A stretch of DNA of 64,000 bases, from contig OY288242.1 of NCBI GenBank assembly GCA_958450325.1, positions 68,380,062 through 68,444,061 on the forward strand. Reading direction: 5' to 3'. The notes below the pieces were generated by a model. That model did not search any database and had not been told where the DNA came from. It was given only the letters and a program-made list of their open reading frames with translations. The DNA comes from Agrostemma githago (lineage: Eukaryota > Streptophyta > Magnoliopsida > Caryophyllales > Caryophyllaceae). This document shows positions 35,767 through 47,370 of this stretch, piece by piece. The position numbers and the translations under genes are program-made. The first letter of the stretch is position 1. Each line of letters opens with the position of its first letter.

Positions 35767-36418
35767 CTATATAAGGATATGCACATTATGATTGTTAACA
35801 AGTGAGAAGTATGTAGGCACTGAGGGCGTGTGCAGCATATTAGCTCAATGATTAGAATGATAATAATATCACATCATATAATTTCTTTATTACTCAACTC
35901 CATTAGAGCTAACCAACGAGTGTGTGCCAAATCCTCAAAAATTTCAAATATTACACCAACTCAACGACTCTACGATAAAACTTGCACGGATTACATATAC
36001 GGAGTATTATACAGAAGAGGCGAAGAGCAAAAACAATAAAAAAACTTAAACAAAGTTCTTATCATGCTACTCCTTACTAGTATAGACCCCGTGCATGTAT
36101 GCACGATATTTATAGAAATTTATATATTTTTAGTTAACTATTTATACAAAATGGATTTTAATTAACAATCTGATAATTTTTCATTATTATTATCTTTGTT
36201 TTTGGATATAATAAAATAATTTGAAATTGCATAATTAATCAAAATAACGACCTTGACTAATATCATGAAATATGTAGTCCAAAAAATTATTATTACAATC
36301 ATTTCTCGTTTAAATATTTTTTATTATAATATATGAATAAATTGTGAAATGTATATATTCACTTTAAATTTATTTTAAAATAGAGTATATAATTTTCTAC
36401 TCTTGATGTTTAGATGTA

Positions 36419-36508
36419 CTCACTCCGTCTCGTTCATTTGTTCGTCTTTAATTAAAATACTACTCACAATAAATATAAAAGACAAACAAATGAATGGAAC
36501 GGAGAGAG
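36419..36508. mobile_element. Stowaway MITE (90 bp)
   Basis: Ends ctcactccgtctcgttcatt and aatgaatggaacggagagag pair along most of their length. TA flanks both sides (36417-36418, 36509-36510). Confidence 0.85.
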
Positions 36509-37682
36509 TAGTTATTCTCTATGATCTCGGTATATATCATTTGTTCATAAAGTTCATAGTTGTTGTTCGAGATTTAAGCAACTATATTTTTGCAATTTAT
36601 TTTCATCGATACACCCATCATTAGTTTTTAAATACGTAACCTGTCAATATTCTTTATATGATATGATTCATAATTGAGTGTGATTCTTTTCTTATTTGTT
36701 ATATTGATTTTATCCAAATTAAGTGCGTAAAATTTATTCGGGAGAAAGTTTTGAGAATTGTTATTCTCTTAGCTAATAAAGGATTACAATATTTAATTAC
36801 AGTGTTATATCAGTCATGGTTATTACAAAAATAAAATGTATTTCCGTTGGTATATATAAACTCTCGGTATTTAGTATACACTAACGCAAATCATTGAGAT
36901 TAGATTGTAAAATACACTTAACATATCAGTCATGAGGCTACATTCAGACGTTAATTTAGTCATTTTCGTGCATATTTCATCCCTAAATTGTGATTGTCTT
37001 TCATTTATACTTAAATATTCCAATTTACACGTTAATTTAGTCAATCATTCCTAATTATGGTTGCCTTTCATTTATAATAAAACATTCTAATTTGCATAAT
37101 TGATTAATAGTTTTGTTATTTTGGTTAATTAGTAGTGTGTTTGACCATGTCAAGTTAGCTAAATTTCAGTAGGACATAACCAAAATAGCGAAGGTCGAAT
37201 ATGAATAGGCGGGAAAATTGTTTGTATGCATCTTTTTTGGATTTTTATTGAATAAAAATCAATGAATTTTCCACAAAAAAAAATAGGCGAAAAAATTATA
37301 GGTGAGTGTTAATATCTTAGTATATTAGGGATATATACTACAATCTCGTATATATCCCTAATATAGACCTTAATTACAATCTTATATCTTAATCTCAATC
37401 AAATATGACTTGATATCGGCTAATTTTAAGGTGAAATCTTGTAATTTATTATAGTCATGATTATTTATAATATTAAAATCAATCTTGATTCATATAGTGA
37501 AGTTTTAAACAAACATATTCTAATTTGAGGATTGATTAATAATGAATAATTTGGTTATATTTTGGTTAATTAATACAGAGTAATTTAATACTGTAGAAAC
37601 GGATTATTTTCTTAATTTTCCTTAATTAAATTATTGGAGTGTATAGCTTTAGGGTTAATTTAGTGATAATTGAAACAATGAG

Positions 37683-37745
37683 ATATTGTAGTGTAGTGGT
37701 AGAGAATAAGTACAACATATCTTAGGTCAAGGGTTCGATTCGCAT
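37683..37745 (+). repeat. tRNA-derived SINE-like head
   Basis: A pol III A box tagtgtagtgg (37689-37699) and B box ggttcgattcg (37732-37742) match consensus and are spaced as in a tRNA. No cloverleaf can be drawn with confidence, so a SINE head is likelier than a tRNA gene. The tail of the element was not delimited. Confidence 0.5.
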
Positions 37746-39174
37746 ATAACTCATTTCACTTGAAATATTGGACTTGAGTTATTCCTTAGTGGAAAGGGGG
37801 ATGTGCTAAAATATGTATCCTCTGTCATTATGTCGTACGGAGTATTTTTCAATGTACTCGTAATATTTAAGAATCTTTATCCATAAAAGATTAACATTTA
37901 TTTGTTTGAAAAATTGACAAAGTTGAAAGGCAACCCACAATTTTCTATGTCATGATAAATTAATCATTGATCATCACATTTATCTATGCTTATAGACTCA
38001 GTTCTTATTTTAAAACTTAACTAGTTGGAAAGCCGCTAGTGCGATGCACGAGTCTATTTTTAGTGAAAATGATAATGACACCAGGTCAGAGGATTGCATA
38101 AATTTGTTGAAACTACTAGTTGACAGATTTTATTTATATAATAGAATTTCATCGTGTTATTATAATTTCTCAATGTGGCATAATTTTACTTCAATTTATA
38201 ACCGAGTTGTTATAAGATTTAAAAGATTTTTCTGGTTAACATCTAAAACTAATGATTTCTCTTATTTATGGTATAGTATAAAATTTTGTCAGCTCATCAT
38301 AATTTTTCGATGTGTGATAATTCTACTTAAATTTATGGTTTTATTTTAAATAATCATCGAAAGATGGTTGCTTTATATATATCTATGAAATTCATCACTT
38401 TGTAATAATTTTTTGATTTGAGAAATTTTACTCAAGTTTATAGTCTTAAAAGTTATTTTAAAGACTCAAAAGTGTGAGATATATTTACTTAATTAAGTTT
38501 ATGGTCTTAAGATTTTTTTTAAGATCCAATTTTTTTCCATCTGAATTATTAAGAACGAACGATTACTCTTATTTATATAATAAATTTTGATCACCTTATT
38601 ACGGAGTATACTTTTGGACAAATGATTATCTAAAACGAATTATTTCTCTTATTTATGACATTTCATCATAATTTTTCGATGTGTGATTGTTTCACTTAAA
38701 TTTATAGTTTTAAGAACTCTTTTTAAGACTCAGAAGATTTCTGTTTGATATCGTCATGGTTTTAAGAACTCTTTTTAGGACTCAAAAGATTTCTGTTTGA
38801 TATCTAAAGACGATGATTACTTTTATTTATATAATTAAATTTCATCACTTTTTGTAATATTTCAATGTGGGATAATTTTTACTTCAATTTATAGCCTTAA
38901 GAGAAGTATTATAAGATTCAAAAGATTTTTTTATTAATATCTAAAAACGAATAATTTTTCTTATTGATGATGTAGAATTTCATTAACTCATCATAATTTT
39001 TCGATGTGGAATAATTTTATTTAAGTTTATATTCTTAAAAAGTTTTTTTAGCACTTAAAAGATTTCTTGTGGATATCTAAAGACGAATGATTGTTTTTTA
39101 CTCTGTATTTATATAGTAGAATTTTATCACCTTATTAGAATTTCTCGACGTGGGATAATTTTACTTAAATTTAT

Positions 39175-39644
39175 GGGTTATTTCATGACAATAATCCCAA
39201 CTAATGGGGGCTTCTTAAATTAATCTCAACTATATGTAATCTCGTTTTAATATGAACTATGCGTTCATTAGTCCCTCATTGATATAGGTGACCGGTTACA
39301 TAGAAAACCGGTTGAACCTTCCTTTTCAGTTTCGTCTATTGGTTAAATTTTTTTTTTTGAATCTCCCCAAAATTCATCTTCCATTTTTTTCCGATTAGTA
39401 TTATAGAAGACATGAAAAAATGCTTTAATTTTCTTGTTGTTTTGGCTTTCATGAACGACGCCGGAACACTCAAGACCCCAGAAAGTCACAACCGGTCACT
39501 ATTACCGGCAATATCAGGTCATAATTTTGTCCATAGCGAAACGAGATTAATGAAGGCATAGTTCATATTAAAACGAGATTACAGATAGTTGTGATTATTC
39601 TAAGAAACCCCCTTATAGTTGGTATTATTGTCATGAAATAACCC
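39175..39644. mobile_element. Mutator-like MITE (470 bp)
   Basis: Terminal inverted repeats of roughly 90 bp start gggttatttcatgacaataa. They are flanked by a perfect nine-base duplication taaatttat (39166-39174, 39645-39653), the length expected for Mutator-type elements. No transposase. It sits inside the minisatellite. Confidence 0.85.
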
Positions 39645-41001
39645 TAAATTTATAGCTGCTTTTATAAGACAATTTTTTTTGTTAATATCGAAAAACGAAT
39701 GATGTCTCTTATTTGTGATATAGAATTTCATCACCTCATCATAATTTTTCGATATACGATAATTCTACTTAGGTTTATAGTCTTAAAAACTCTTTTTAGA
39801 ACTCATATTTTTGGTTAATATCTAAACACAAATGATTTCTCTTTTCCATCAGCTTACGGTCCTAAGAACATTTTTAAGACTCAAAATTTTTTTAGCTGAT
39901 ATCCTAGGACAAACGAATATTATTTATAATATATATAAAATTTCAACAGCTCATCATAATTTTTCGATATGATACAACGTTAGGATAATTATAATAATAA
40001 AAGAGTTTGTTTTTATATATAACGACTTAAGAATGGGCTATTACTCTTATTTATATAATAAAATTTGATCAACTTATTATAATTTTTCGATGTGAGATAA
40101 TCTTACCTAAGTTCATAGTCTCAAGTACTTTTGTAAGTCTAATTTTTTTTATATCTAAGAACAAATGATTAATCTTATTTATAATATCAAATTCCATCAT
40201 CTCACAAATTTTCGATATAGAATGAATAATTTTGATTTAAGTTTAGATATAGTCTTAATAACTCTTGTACTTCGTCATTACTTGAGTTTAGGGTTTTAAG
40301 ACTCAATTGAGTTTTGGAAGATATCTAAGATTAGTCATATTTAAGGACGAAAGTCCCGGAACCAATGATCTATCAAAATTTCATAACCTTATCATAATTT
40401 TTCGATGTGGGATAATTACTTAAGGTTATAATCTTGAGAGTTCATTATGACTCAAAAGATTTTTGGTGCATATCTATGAACGGATGATTACTATTATTTA
40501 TAATATAGAATTTCACCACCTTATTATAATTTGTCGATGTATGATTACTACGGAATATTATTTATAATATAAAATTTGATATAGATTTTCATCACCTTAT
40601 TATAATTTGTCGATGTGTGATACCTTAATATCTTTGTATGTAATAAATTCATCACTTTTTCGAGCAAATAATATGAAACAAATAATATGAAATTTATCCT
40701 CTAATAAAAGCATTTTTTACCACGAATCTAATTAATTCATTTTTATAATTTTATTTATGATAACTTTTATTAAATGAAATTTTTAGATTTTTAGATGAAA
40801 ATTTATAAAACATCACATTAATATACTCCATCCGTCCCAGTGAATTCTTTACATTTATTTTTTGGCACTATTCATGAGGTGAAATGTTCTCAAATATAAT
40901 TTCTAATATATAACGTAAAACATAGTCATTTGAGATCTTTTTTTAATGGTCTTAATACATTAAGATTATCAATTTTTTAGAATTTTTAATAACATGTAAA
41001 T

Positions 41002-41879
41002 CAGGCCCGTCTCAGGGGCGGTGCAGTAGGAGCAAGCGAACTGGGCCTCCATTTTTTTGGAGCCTCAGGTTTGAAGTTGATGGTTGTAATATAAATCAAG
41101 TAATAAATGCAGCATTAATAAACAATAGAACTCTGGTTGTTGGAGTGACAGACTCCCTGGCCCATTGGTAAGACTGCCCTGGTTCGATTCCCCTCCCAAG
41201 GTGCACATTCTTCATTTTTTTCCCATTTCATAATTTGGCTTCAACTTTTTTTCTTTCATTAAAATCCTTTAATTTGGTTTCAACTTTTACAGTAATAATT
41301 CATTATTTGTCCAACCAATCATTTATGCATATATTTTCACTGTTTTTAAGTTATAAAAAAAAATTAACTCACTATAATAAAAAGTTTGAACCTTTTTATT
41401 TTACTCTCCAATTTTCTAAAGAAGTTAGCTATTGTCAATTTTTGTTATTTTTCTTTATAATTTTTTAATATATTGATAATCTAATAGACTAATAGATAAA
41501 AAATTTCTTTTTCATATTTTTATAGTATCCGTCGTTATTAAAATAATAATCCATCAACGATTGTAAATTAATTATTTGAATTTTGGCTTGAAATTTTACC
41601 ATCCTACGAGTCCATTTTAAATAGATAATTAAGTGGTACGAGTATTTGTTAAATGAAAGCAACTAATTAATCTTTCCTTTTTTTCGACATTTTATAGTCA
41701 GATATTCAGTTTTCGGAGCACTTTGACTTATTTTAAATTAGCACTAAATAGTTAGAAATAACATATTGGTTTAACTAATACAGAGTAAAATTTTAATATA
41801 TGACTGCGGACCGCCTATAGCTAAAGGTCCTCATTATTTAGTTTCGCTCCGGACATCCCTTAACTCTAAGACGGGCCTG
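41002..41879. mobile_element. Non-autonomous hAT-like element (878 bp)
   Basis: Ends caggcccgtct and agacgggcctg are perfect 11-bp inverted repeats, flanked by a perfect eight-base duplication atgtaaat (40994-41001, 41880-41887), as for the hAT superfamily. No transposase frame is present. Confidence 0.88.
41158..41191 (+). repeat. tRNA-like A and B boxes inside the hAT element
   Basis: A-box-like tggcccattgg (41158-41168) and B box ggttcgattcc (41181-41191) are spaced as in a short tRNA-derived SINE. The limits are unclear. Confidence 0.35.
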
Positions 41880-42862
41880 ATGTAAATAAATATATGAACG
41901 AAATGAAATGTACCTTGACAAGTGTGAAAAGGCAAGCGTAAAGAATTCATTGGGACGGAGGGAGTAATAGATTAAATAATTGAATGTAATAATTAAAAGA
42001 TTCTCTATTTGATTTTTTTTATTAATGATACTTTTCTAAATTAAGTTTTGATGCAACGGACCAATCATATCGCTCGAAAATTTCCTTCTTTATATATTGA
42101 TTGATGATTGATTGATTGATTGATTGATTTCTCAATGTTAGACAATTTAACTTAAGTTTATATATTCATAAGATAGCTATTTTTAAGACTTCAAAAGATT
42201 TTTTTGTTGATATCTAATGACGAATGATTGTTCTTATTTATAGAATTACAGTTCTTCAATGTGGCACAATTTAACTTAAGTTTATATATTCTTAAGAACT
42301 CTTTTTAAAATTTAAAATATTTTTGGTTTATAGTCTTAATACAGAATTGACTAAGCATTTCACACTTTCGCTGTCCAATTTTTGTGCATTATGAAGTGAT
42401 AATCGTCGTTTTATATAGGGAAAATTTTGTACTCTTAAATGGAGCAAAATTGTTTTTTTTTTCTATACAAATTCTTATATTCTTTATTTAAATTTTACAA
42501 AAATCGAGTCTTAGGTGGAGTAGGATTTTTTTACACATACAAATTTTCATATTTTTTATTTAACTTAAAAAATATATTAAAAAATTTGGACCAATCATAT
42601 CGCTCGAAAAGTTTATGCTTTATAATATATATTAGTTGGAAAGCCCGTGCGATGCACGGACCGATGTTTAGTGACAATGATAATGACATCAATTAAGTTG
42701 GAGGATTGCTTAAATTGGTGAGACTACGCAACAGTACAAAGTAAGTGGAAGATAAGAGTGTCTGATAGTAAAGAAATATTATCCATATGCGTGAATGTGT
42801 TTTTAAGGAAGTAATATATGCGGTAAACGTCAAGTTAAATTATAGGCGTGCATTATAGTTAT

Positions 42863-43539
42863 TGATTGGGGTCGGCAGCCTGTCAAGTAATCGCCTGCTG
42901 GGCAGGCCCTAGGAGGATTCCTGTCAAGCTCAAAAGGCCAGTCCCTGGCAAGAAGCTGAAACAAGAGCATAAAAACGCTAAGGATGGCAGTCGGCCGCTG
43001 GGACCATAAGCCATCCCAGCCTGCTGGAACCTAGCAGCCACTGCCCAAAGTCCGCCTGCCCTGGAGAAGTCCCTGGTCGACAGGGTCAGGACCCCCAGGG
43101 GCCCTCCCGTCATTTCGCCTAAGGTAATTAGGAACGGTTGGATGAGAAGCCGCCACTTGTCACTTCCTCATCCAACCATTCCTCTCCCACTTCTCTTTCT
43201 TGTGGGAAGGTATAAATACTCAACCCTTTCCCACAAGAGAGAGGTGGGATTTTCTCTCTCTAGACTCTTACTCCTAAAAACGCCACCTAGCTCCTCACGA
43301 ACTAGGTTCATCAAGGCATTTCACGGGCTAACTTAGGCATCGGAGAGGGTTCCCTCGGACAACCTCCGAGGCCCTGTGCGTTCATTGTGCAGGGAGCAGG
43401 CCAACTCCGCCGGGAAGGTCCGATCCAGGGAGTGAGACGGAAGAGAGGTTCAAGGAAGTCAGACGATCAATTGTTCACCAGTGATTCAATCATACAGCCC
43501 AGATTCAAGGCCGGTTAAATTGTTTCCGTGACCGGAACA
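42863..43539 (+). mobile_element. 5' LTR of Tat element A (677 bp)
   Basis: It begins tgattggggtcggc and ends ccggaaca. A TATA-like tataaata is at 43211. It is nearly identical to 50969-51645. Confidence 0.93.
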
Positions 43540-43542
43540 ATT

Positions 43543-43560
43543 TGGCGCCGTCTGTGGGGA
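43543..43560 (+). promoter_or_regulatory. Primer-binding site of Tat element A
   Basis: The sequence tggcgccgtctgtgggga lies three bases after the LTR (4th to 21st base). It has the form of a tRNA 3'-end complement used to prime minus-strand synthesis. Which tRNA it matches was not checked. Confidence 0.7.
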
Positions 43561-43627
43561 ACTTACGGTTGTGCTCACGAGTTACCCACTAAAATCAACC
43601 ACTCATAATCACAAAACTAAAACAATC

Positions 43628-46345
43628 ATGCCAGAAATCATTGATGCCAGTGCAGGGACGGGTCCGACGGTCCCGCCGGTGACCCCCCTGTATGGTATGC
43701 CGCAGTCGGAGAGGGTTCCTCCTGCCACGATCCTAGGGGTAGGGGGAACCAGTCTCCTCGGCGGACCTAACACTGCTGTGGCACCTGAGTTGGGGGCACA
43801 CCCAGGACACGCTCTGAATCTAACCCCAGCTCAGATGGCGCAGACAGCCGCCTTCTTCTCTGCAATGCTGAACCAGGAGTTCACTCCTGAGGACTTGGTA
43901 GGCCGGGTCGCATCGGCTCCCAGGCAACCATCCCCAATCAGCAGGGATGGAGCTGGGGGCACGACACGGACCGCCGCCAGGAATGCTCAGAGGAAAGCAA
44001 GAAGGACGGCACAAGCGTATGCGCATGTGCAAAGGCGCATTACCACCGGCAACCCGGAGCCACCTGTCCAGCAGGCGTTCTCCATTCACACAACAGAATC
44101 AACGTCTGGAGAACAGGGAGGCTTATCCCGAGGATTACAGGAGCGAATGAGACCCAGGGAGCCCATGTCAAAACGCTTGGGAGAAAAGCCAGGCGGGGTT
44201 TTCTCCAGGATAACACCGGCGGCCAGAGAGCAGTCAGCCCCTGGTTTATCCCAAAGCCTGCAGTCAAGGCTCAACCGGGGGCAACCGCTCGAATCTAGGT
44301 ATCACCAGGGTGAGAGCTTCTGTCACTCTCAAAGGAAAAGACCCAGGCAAGTCTCCCCTGAGACAGAAGATGAGGCAGCAAGCAGGCCGCCTCCAAGGCA
44401 CCGCTCCCCCAGTACGAGGAAACCGGCCCATAAACAATGGGATTCTCACGGTAACCAATATGGGGAAAGCAGGTCACGATTGGTAGGCAGGCCCACAAAA
44501 ACCCCACTTCACCCTGAGGTACAAGAATACCCCATTCCAAAAATTAAAATGCCCACCATTAAGTTTGATGGAACAACAGACCCAGAAGACCACCTGGCGG
44601 CATTTGAGAGCCACATGGGCATGTACGACGTAGATGATGCCATCTGGTGCAAAGTTTTCCCAACCACCCTGGTAGGGCTTGCACAAGGATGGTTCAGGGA
44701 CCTCCGCCAGGGGTCAGTCAGGTTCTTCATAGAGTTGGCCGAGATCTTCCTCGAACAATATGCTGGGAATAAAAGAAGACGCCTCACTCGTTTCGATCTT
44801 ATGACCCTAAAGCAGAAAAAGGGTGAAAGTGTAAGGGAATACCTGAGAAGGTTTGATCTATCCTATCAGCAGGTCAGGGAGATCGATGATTCCACCGCCG
44901 CCTACGCCCTGAAAATCTCCCTGCTTCCAGGGGAAATGAAAAACCAGATGATTAGGGCCCAGCCAGAAACCTTGGCCATGGCCAAGAAAATTGCGGAAGG
45001 GTTTATTCTGCAGGAGGAGTTCCACGACCTGACGGATACCCCTGCAGGCCAAACAAGGCCGCAAGGGGGACCGCAGGGTGGACGTGGCAGAAGTGAGCCA
45101 GGCAAGCAGAGAGAAGAGGGAGACACTCCCAAGAAGGAGCGCACTGTCTACCAGCTCAGGTTTGACAGTTACACTGCCCTCAACAAATCCAGGGCGGAGA
45201 TCTTCGAACTGGAAAAAGAAACTGCTAAGTGGAATCGCCCGAACAAACCTCGCAGCCCGAAAGGAGACCCCAAGAAATTCTGCACTTTCCACGACTGCAT
45301 AGGCCACACCACCGAGGAATGTCGTCACCTGAAAGACGAAATCGAGAAGTTAATCAGAAACGGATGGTTAGCCAACTACGCAGCCAAGAATAAGTCTCAG
45401 AAGGAAGTATCTGAGAAACCCGAAGGGTCAGTGCAGAACCGCATGGTGATCCACGTAATTTCAGGGGGCACTGAGGGCCAGCTCAGTCGAAGAGGCCAAA
45501 AAAGACAAATGCGCGAACTAAGGAACCAGATCTGTTATGCTGAGAAAGCAGGAAGTCCAAGAGGAGTGACATTAAGCATCACCCCTGAAGATGCAGGGCG
45601 CGTAGTATACCCGCACAGTGATCCTTTGGTGCTGTCCCTAGAGATCAGCAACCACATTGTGCGGAGGTGCATGGTAGACACTGGCGCATACACAAATCTA
45701 CTGTACAAGGACGCCTTCGAGAAAATGGGCCTGGAAAAAAGGCACCTACGACCTGCCCCCGGATCGTTATACGGATTCAGTGGAGCAGGCGTGCTGCCCA
45801 TGGGAGTCATAGACCTACCCGTAACCTTCGGGGAAGGCTCTACTGCCAGAAACGTCAGGGCAACCTTTGTTGTTGTGGATGCAAGATCCGCCTACAACGC
45901 CCTAATTGGCAGAGCCACCCTGGACGAAATCGAGGCGGCCATCTCCAGCAGGGCCGTCACCATAGCGTATGTCACCGATTTCGGGCTAGAAGGAAAAGTG
46001 CGCGGGGACCAAGAGTCAGCCAGACAATGCTACTCCGTGGCCCTGCAAGAACACGAAAAAGAAAGAAAAGGAAAAAGAAAGGCTGACAGTTCCCCCAGCA
46101 GGGAAGGCGAAATCCCAGCCGAGCATCCGGCGTCCGACCACCTGGAGCCAGGGGGCGAAAGCATGCTGGTAGACTTAGAGCCAGGGAGGCAGGTCCTAAT
46201 TGGAGCTGACCTGGAGGAGTCCTACCAGGCTGAACTGATCAAGCTGCTGAAAGAAAACAAAAACGTATTCGCCTACTCGGCAGACGAGATGCCCGGCGTT
46301 GATCCATCATGCATCGTTCACAGGCTGAACGTCGATCAAAGATAG
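43628..46345 (+). CDS. Tat-type gag-protease polyprotein with RT stub (A)
   Basis: 905 codons are open from the ATG at 43628 (MPEIIDASAG); an in-frame ATG at 43571 would add 19 residues but lies in leader-like sequence. Gag: an Arg- and Pro-rich N-terminal third, then the retrotransposon gag core (PKIKMPTIKFDGTTDPEDHL, WFRDLRQGSV, LKQKKGESVREYLRRF). Zinc knuckle variant CTFHDCIGHTTEEC, about residue 560. Protease with DTGA (MVDTGAYTNLLY) and ALIGRATL, about residues 680-790. The frame ends with the first residues of RT (ADEMPGVDPSCIVHRLNVD) and a stop right after a deletion. Gag and protease look intact, so particles could in principle form; reverse transcription would need a partner. Confidence 0.9.
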   Translation: MPEIIDASAGTGPTVPPVTPLYGMPQSERVPPATILGVGGTSLLGGPNTAVAPELGAHPGHALNLTPAQMAQTAAFFSAMLNQEFTPEDLVGRVASAPRQPSPISRDGAGGTTRTAARNAQRKARRTAQAYAHVQRRITTGNPEPPVQQAFSIHTTESTSGEQGGLSRGLQERMRPREPMSKRLGEKPGGVFSRITPAAREQSAPGLSQSLQSRLNRGQPLESRYHQGESFCHSQRKRPRQVSPETEDEAASRPPPRHRSPSTRKPAHKQWDSHGNQYGESRSRLVGRPTKTPLHPEVQEYPIPKIKMPTIKFDGTTDPEDHLAAFESHMGMYDVDDAIWCKVFPTTLVGLAQGWFRDLRQGSVRFFIELAEIFLEQYAGNKRRRLTRFDLMTLKQKKGESVREYLRRFDLSYQQVREIDDSTAAYALKISLLPGEMKNQMIRAQPETLAMAKKIAEGFILQEEFHDLTDTPAGQTRPQGGPQGGRGRSEPGKQREEGDTPKKERTVYQLRFDSYTALNKSRAEIFELEKETAKWNRPNKPRSPKGDPKKFCTFHDCIGHTTEECRHLKDEIEKLIRNGWLANYAAKNKSQKEVSEKPEGSVQNRMVIHVISGGTEGQLSRRGQKRQMRELRNQICYAEKAGSPRGVTLSITPEDAGRVVYPHSDPLVLSLEISNHIVRRCMVDTGAYTNLLYKDAFEKMGLEKRHLRPAPGSLYGFSGAGVLPMGVIDLPVTFGEGSTARNVRATFVVVDARSAYNALIGRATLDEIEAAISSRAVTIAYVTDFGLEGKVRGDQESARQCYSVALQEHEKERKGKRKADSSPSREGEIPAEHPASDHLEPGGESMLVDLEPGRQVLIGADLEESYQAELIKLLKENKNVFAYSADEMPGVDPSCIVHRLNVDQR

Positions 46346-46580
46346 TTTTTTATTTTTGCTAAAAACAAAAGGCGGAGGACGGTCAAAGAATGTCGACGGC
46401 TCCGACCACCCAAAATGTCGCAAATTTTATAAAGAAATGAGAAAGATCCAGATTTATACTCGTTGCATGTTCAAACTTGCGCATTCACACACAAACGAGC
46501 AGGGGGCAATAGAGGGAGGCCCCCCTGTTGCCAAAATCAGGAAAAATGAACCCCCCAACAAAAAATCCAAACCTCCCTGC
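46346..46580. other. Post-deletion 3' internal sequence of Tat element A
   Basis: This non-coding stretch matches the reverse complement of 63712-63940 in Tat element B, where it follows the integrase stop. The match places the left deletion edge just after the RT stub. Confidence 0.75.
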
Positions 46581-47370
46581 TTACCTCTGGGCAGGCAGGG
46601 GGCAGGCCCCCTGAGCTTCGAACAAAAGCCAGGGACAGGCCAGATCAACAAGGACTGGGGGCAAGCCCCCCAACCTTGTATAAAAAACGCAAAGGCCACC
46701 CTGCTTACCTCTGGGCAGGCAGGGGGCAGGCCCCCTGGACTTTGAACAAAAGCCAGGGACAGGCCAGATTGACAAGGACTGGGGGCAGGCCCCCCAACCT
46801 TGTATAAAAAACGCAAAAACCTCCCTGCTTACCTCTGGGCAGGCAGGGGGCAGGCCCCCAGGACTTTGAACAAAAGCCAGGGACAGGCCAGATTGACAAG
46901 GACTGGGGGCAGGCCCCCCAACCTTGTATAAAAAACGCAAAAACCTCCCTGCTTACCTCTGGGCAGGCAGGGGGCAGGCCCCCTGGACTTTGAACAAAAG
47001 CCAGGGGCAGGCCAAATTGACAAGGACCGAGGGCAGGCCCCCCCAACCTTGTATAAAAAACGCAAAAACCTCCCTGCTTACCTCTGGGCAGGCAGGAGGC
47101 AGGCCCCCTGGACTTTGAACAAAAGCCAGGGACAGGCCAGATTGACAAGGACTGGGGGCAGGCCCCCCAACCTTGTATAAAAAACGCAAGAGCCTCACTG
47201 CTTACCTCTGGGAAGGCAGGGGGCAGGCCCCCTGGACTTTGAACAAAAGCCAGGGACAGGCCAGATTGACAAGGACTGGGGGCAGGCCCCCCAACCTTGT
47301 ATAAAAAAAAACGCAGAAGCCTCCCTGCTTGCCTCTGGGCAGGCAGGGGGCAGACTCCCTGGGCTTTGAA
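46581..47370. repeat. 124-bp tandem repeats of Tat element A
   Basis: Unit starts (ttacctctgggcagg or a variant) are at 46581, 46705, 46829, 46953, 47079, 47202 and 47329: spacing 123-127 bp, six full units and a partial one. Each unit has quasi-palindromes cagggggcaggccccctg and gggggcaggcccccc. Read on the minus strand, which is the sense of the antisense gene, most units contain agaggtaagc, a good 5' splice-site match. Confidence 0.93.

Larger units (their letters stand above)
35767..38019. other. AT-rich region upstream of CYP72A with Helitron-like end and MITE
   Basis: No exon 1 or other gene is seen. At 36076-36105 the minus strand reads a hairpin of cgtgcatacatgcacg followed by tctatactagt, like a Helitron 3' end, although the next base is A rather than T. 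A Stowaway and a SINE-like unit lie further on. The rest is AT-rich without structure that I could identify. Confidence 0.5.
40826..41964. mobile_element. Stowaway MITE interrupted by a hAT element
   Basis: Left end ctccatccgtcccagtgaat and right end attcattgggacggagggag are inverted, with TA on both outer sides (40824-40825, 41965-41966). The element is split by the hAT-like unit at 41002-41879; without it, the MITE would be ~250 bp. Confidence 0.8.
38020..42862 (-). repeat. Helitron-like ends with ~140-bp minisatellite array
   Basis: At 38020 the minus strand ends ggctttccaactagt, with T following, preceded by a gtgcatcgcac hairpin: a Helitron 3' end. A near-identical end with ctaat lies at 42631. 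Behind the first end, a degenerate ~140-bp unit repeats to ~40640 and again at 42130-42340. Landmarks are ttatttatataatagaattt, cgatgtgggataatttta and gactcaaaagattt. Roughly 15 units are recognisable; they are much mutated. A (gatt)n run is at ~42100. The array is cut by a MULE, a Stowaway with hAT, and a Tat retrotransposon. Confidence 0.7.

Noticed and set aside
37683..37745. Functional tRNA gene
   Set aside because: A and B boxes are good but no cloverleaf with proper arms could be drawn. A SINE head is more likely.
43820..45810. Several minus-strand frames opposite gag-protease
   Set aside because: Shadows of the real plus-strand frame. The Tat antisense genes lie elsewhere, between the repeats and the 3' LTR.
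46581..47370. CRISPR-like regular repeats
   Set aside because: Units are 124 bp and directly adjacent without unique spacers, in a plant retrotransposon. This is a tandem repeat.
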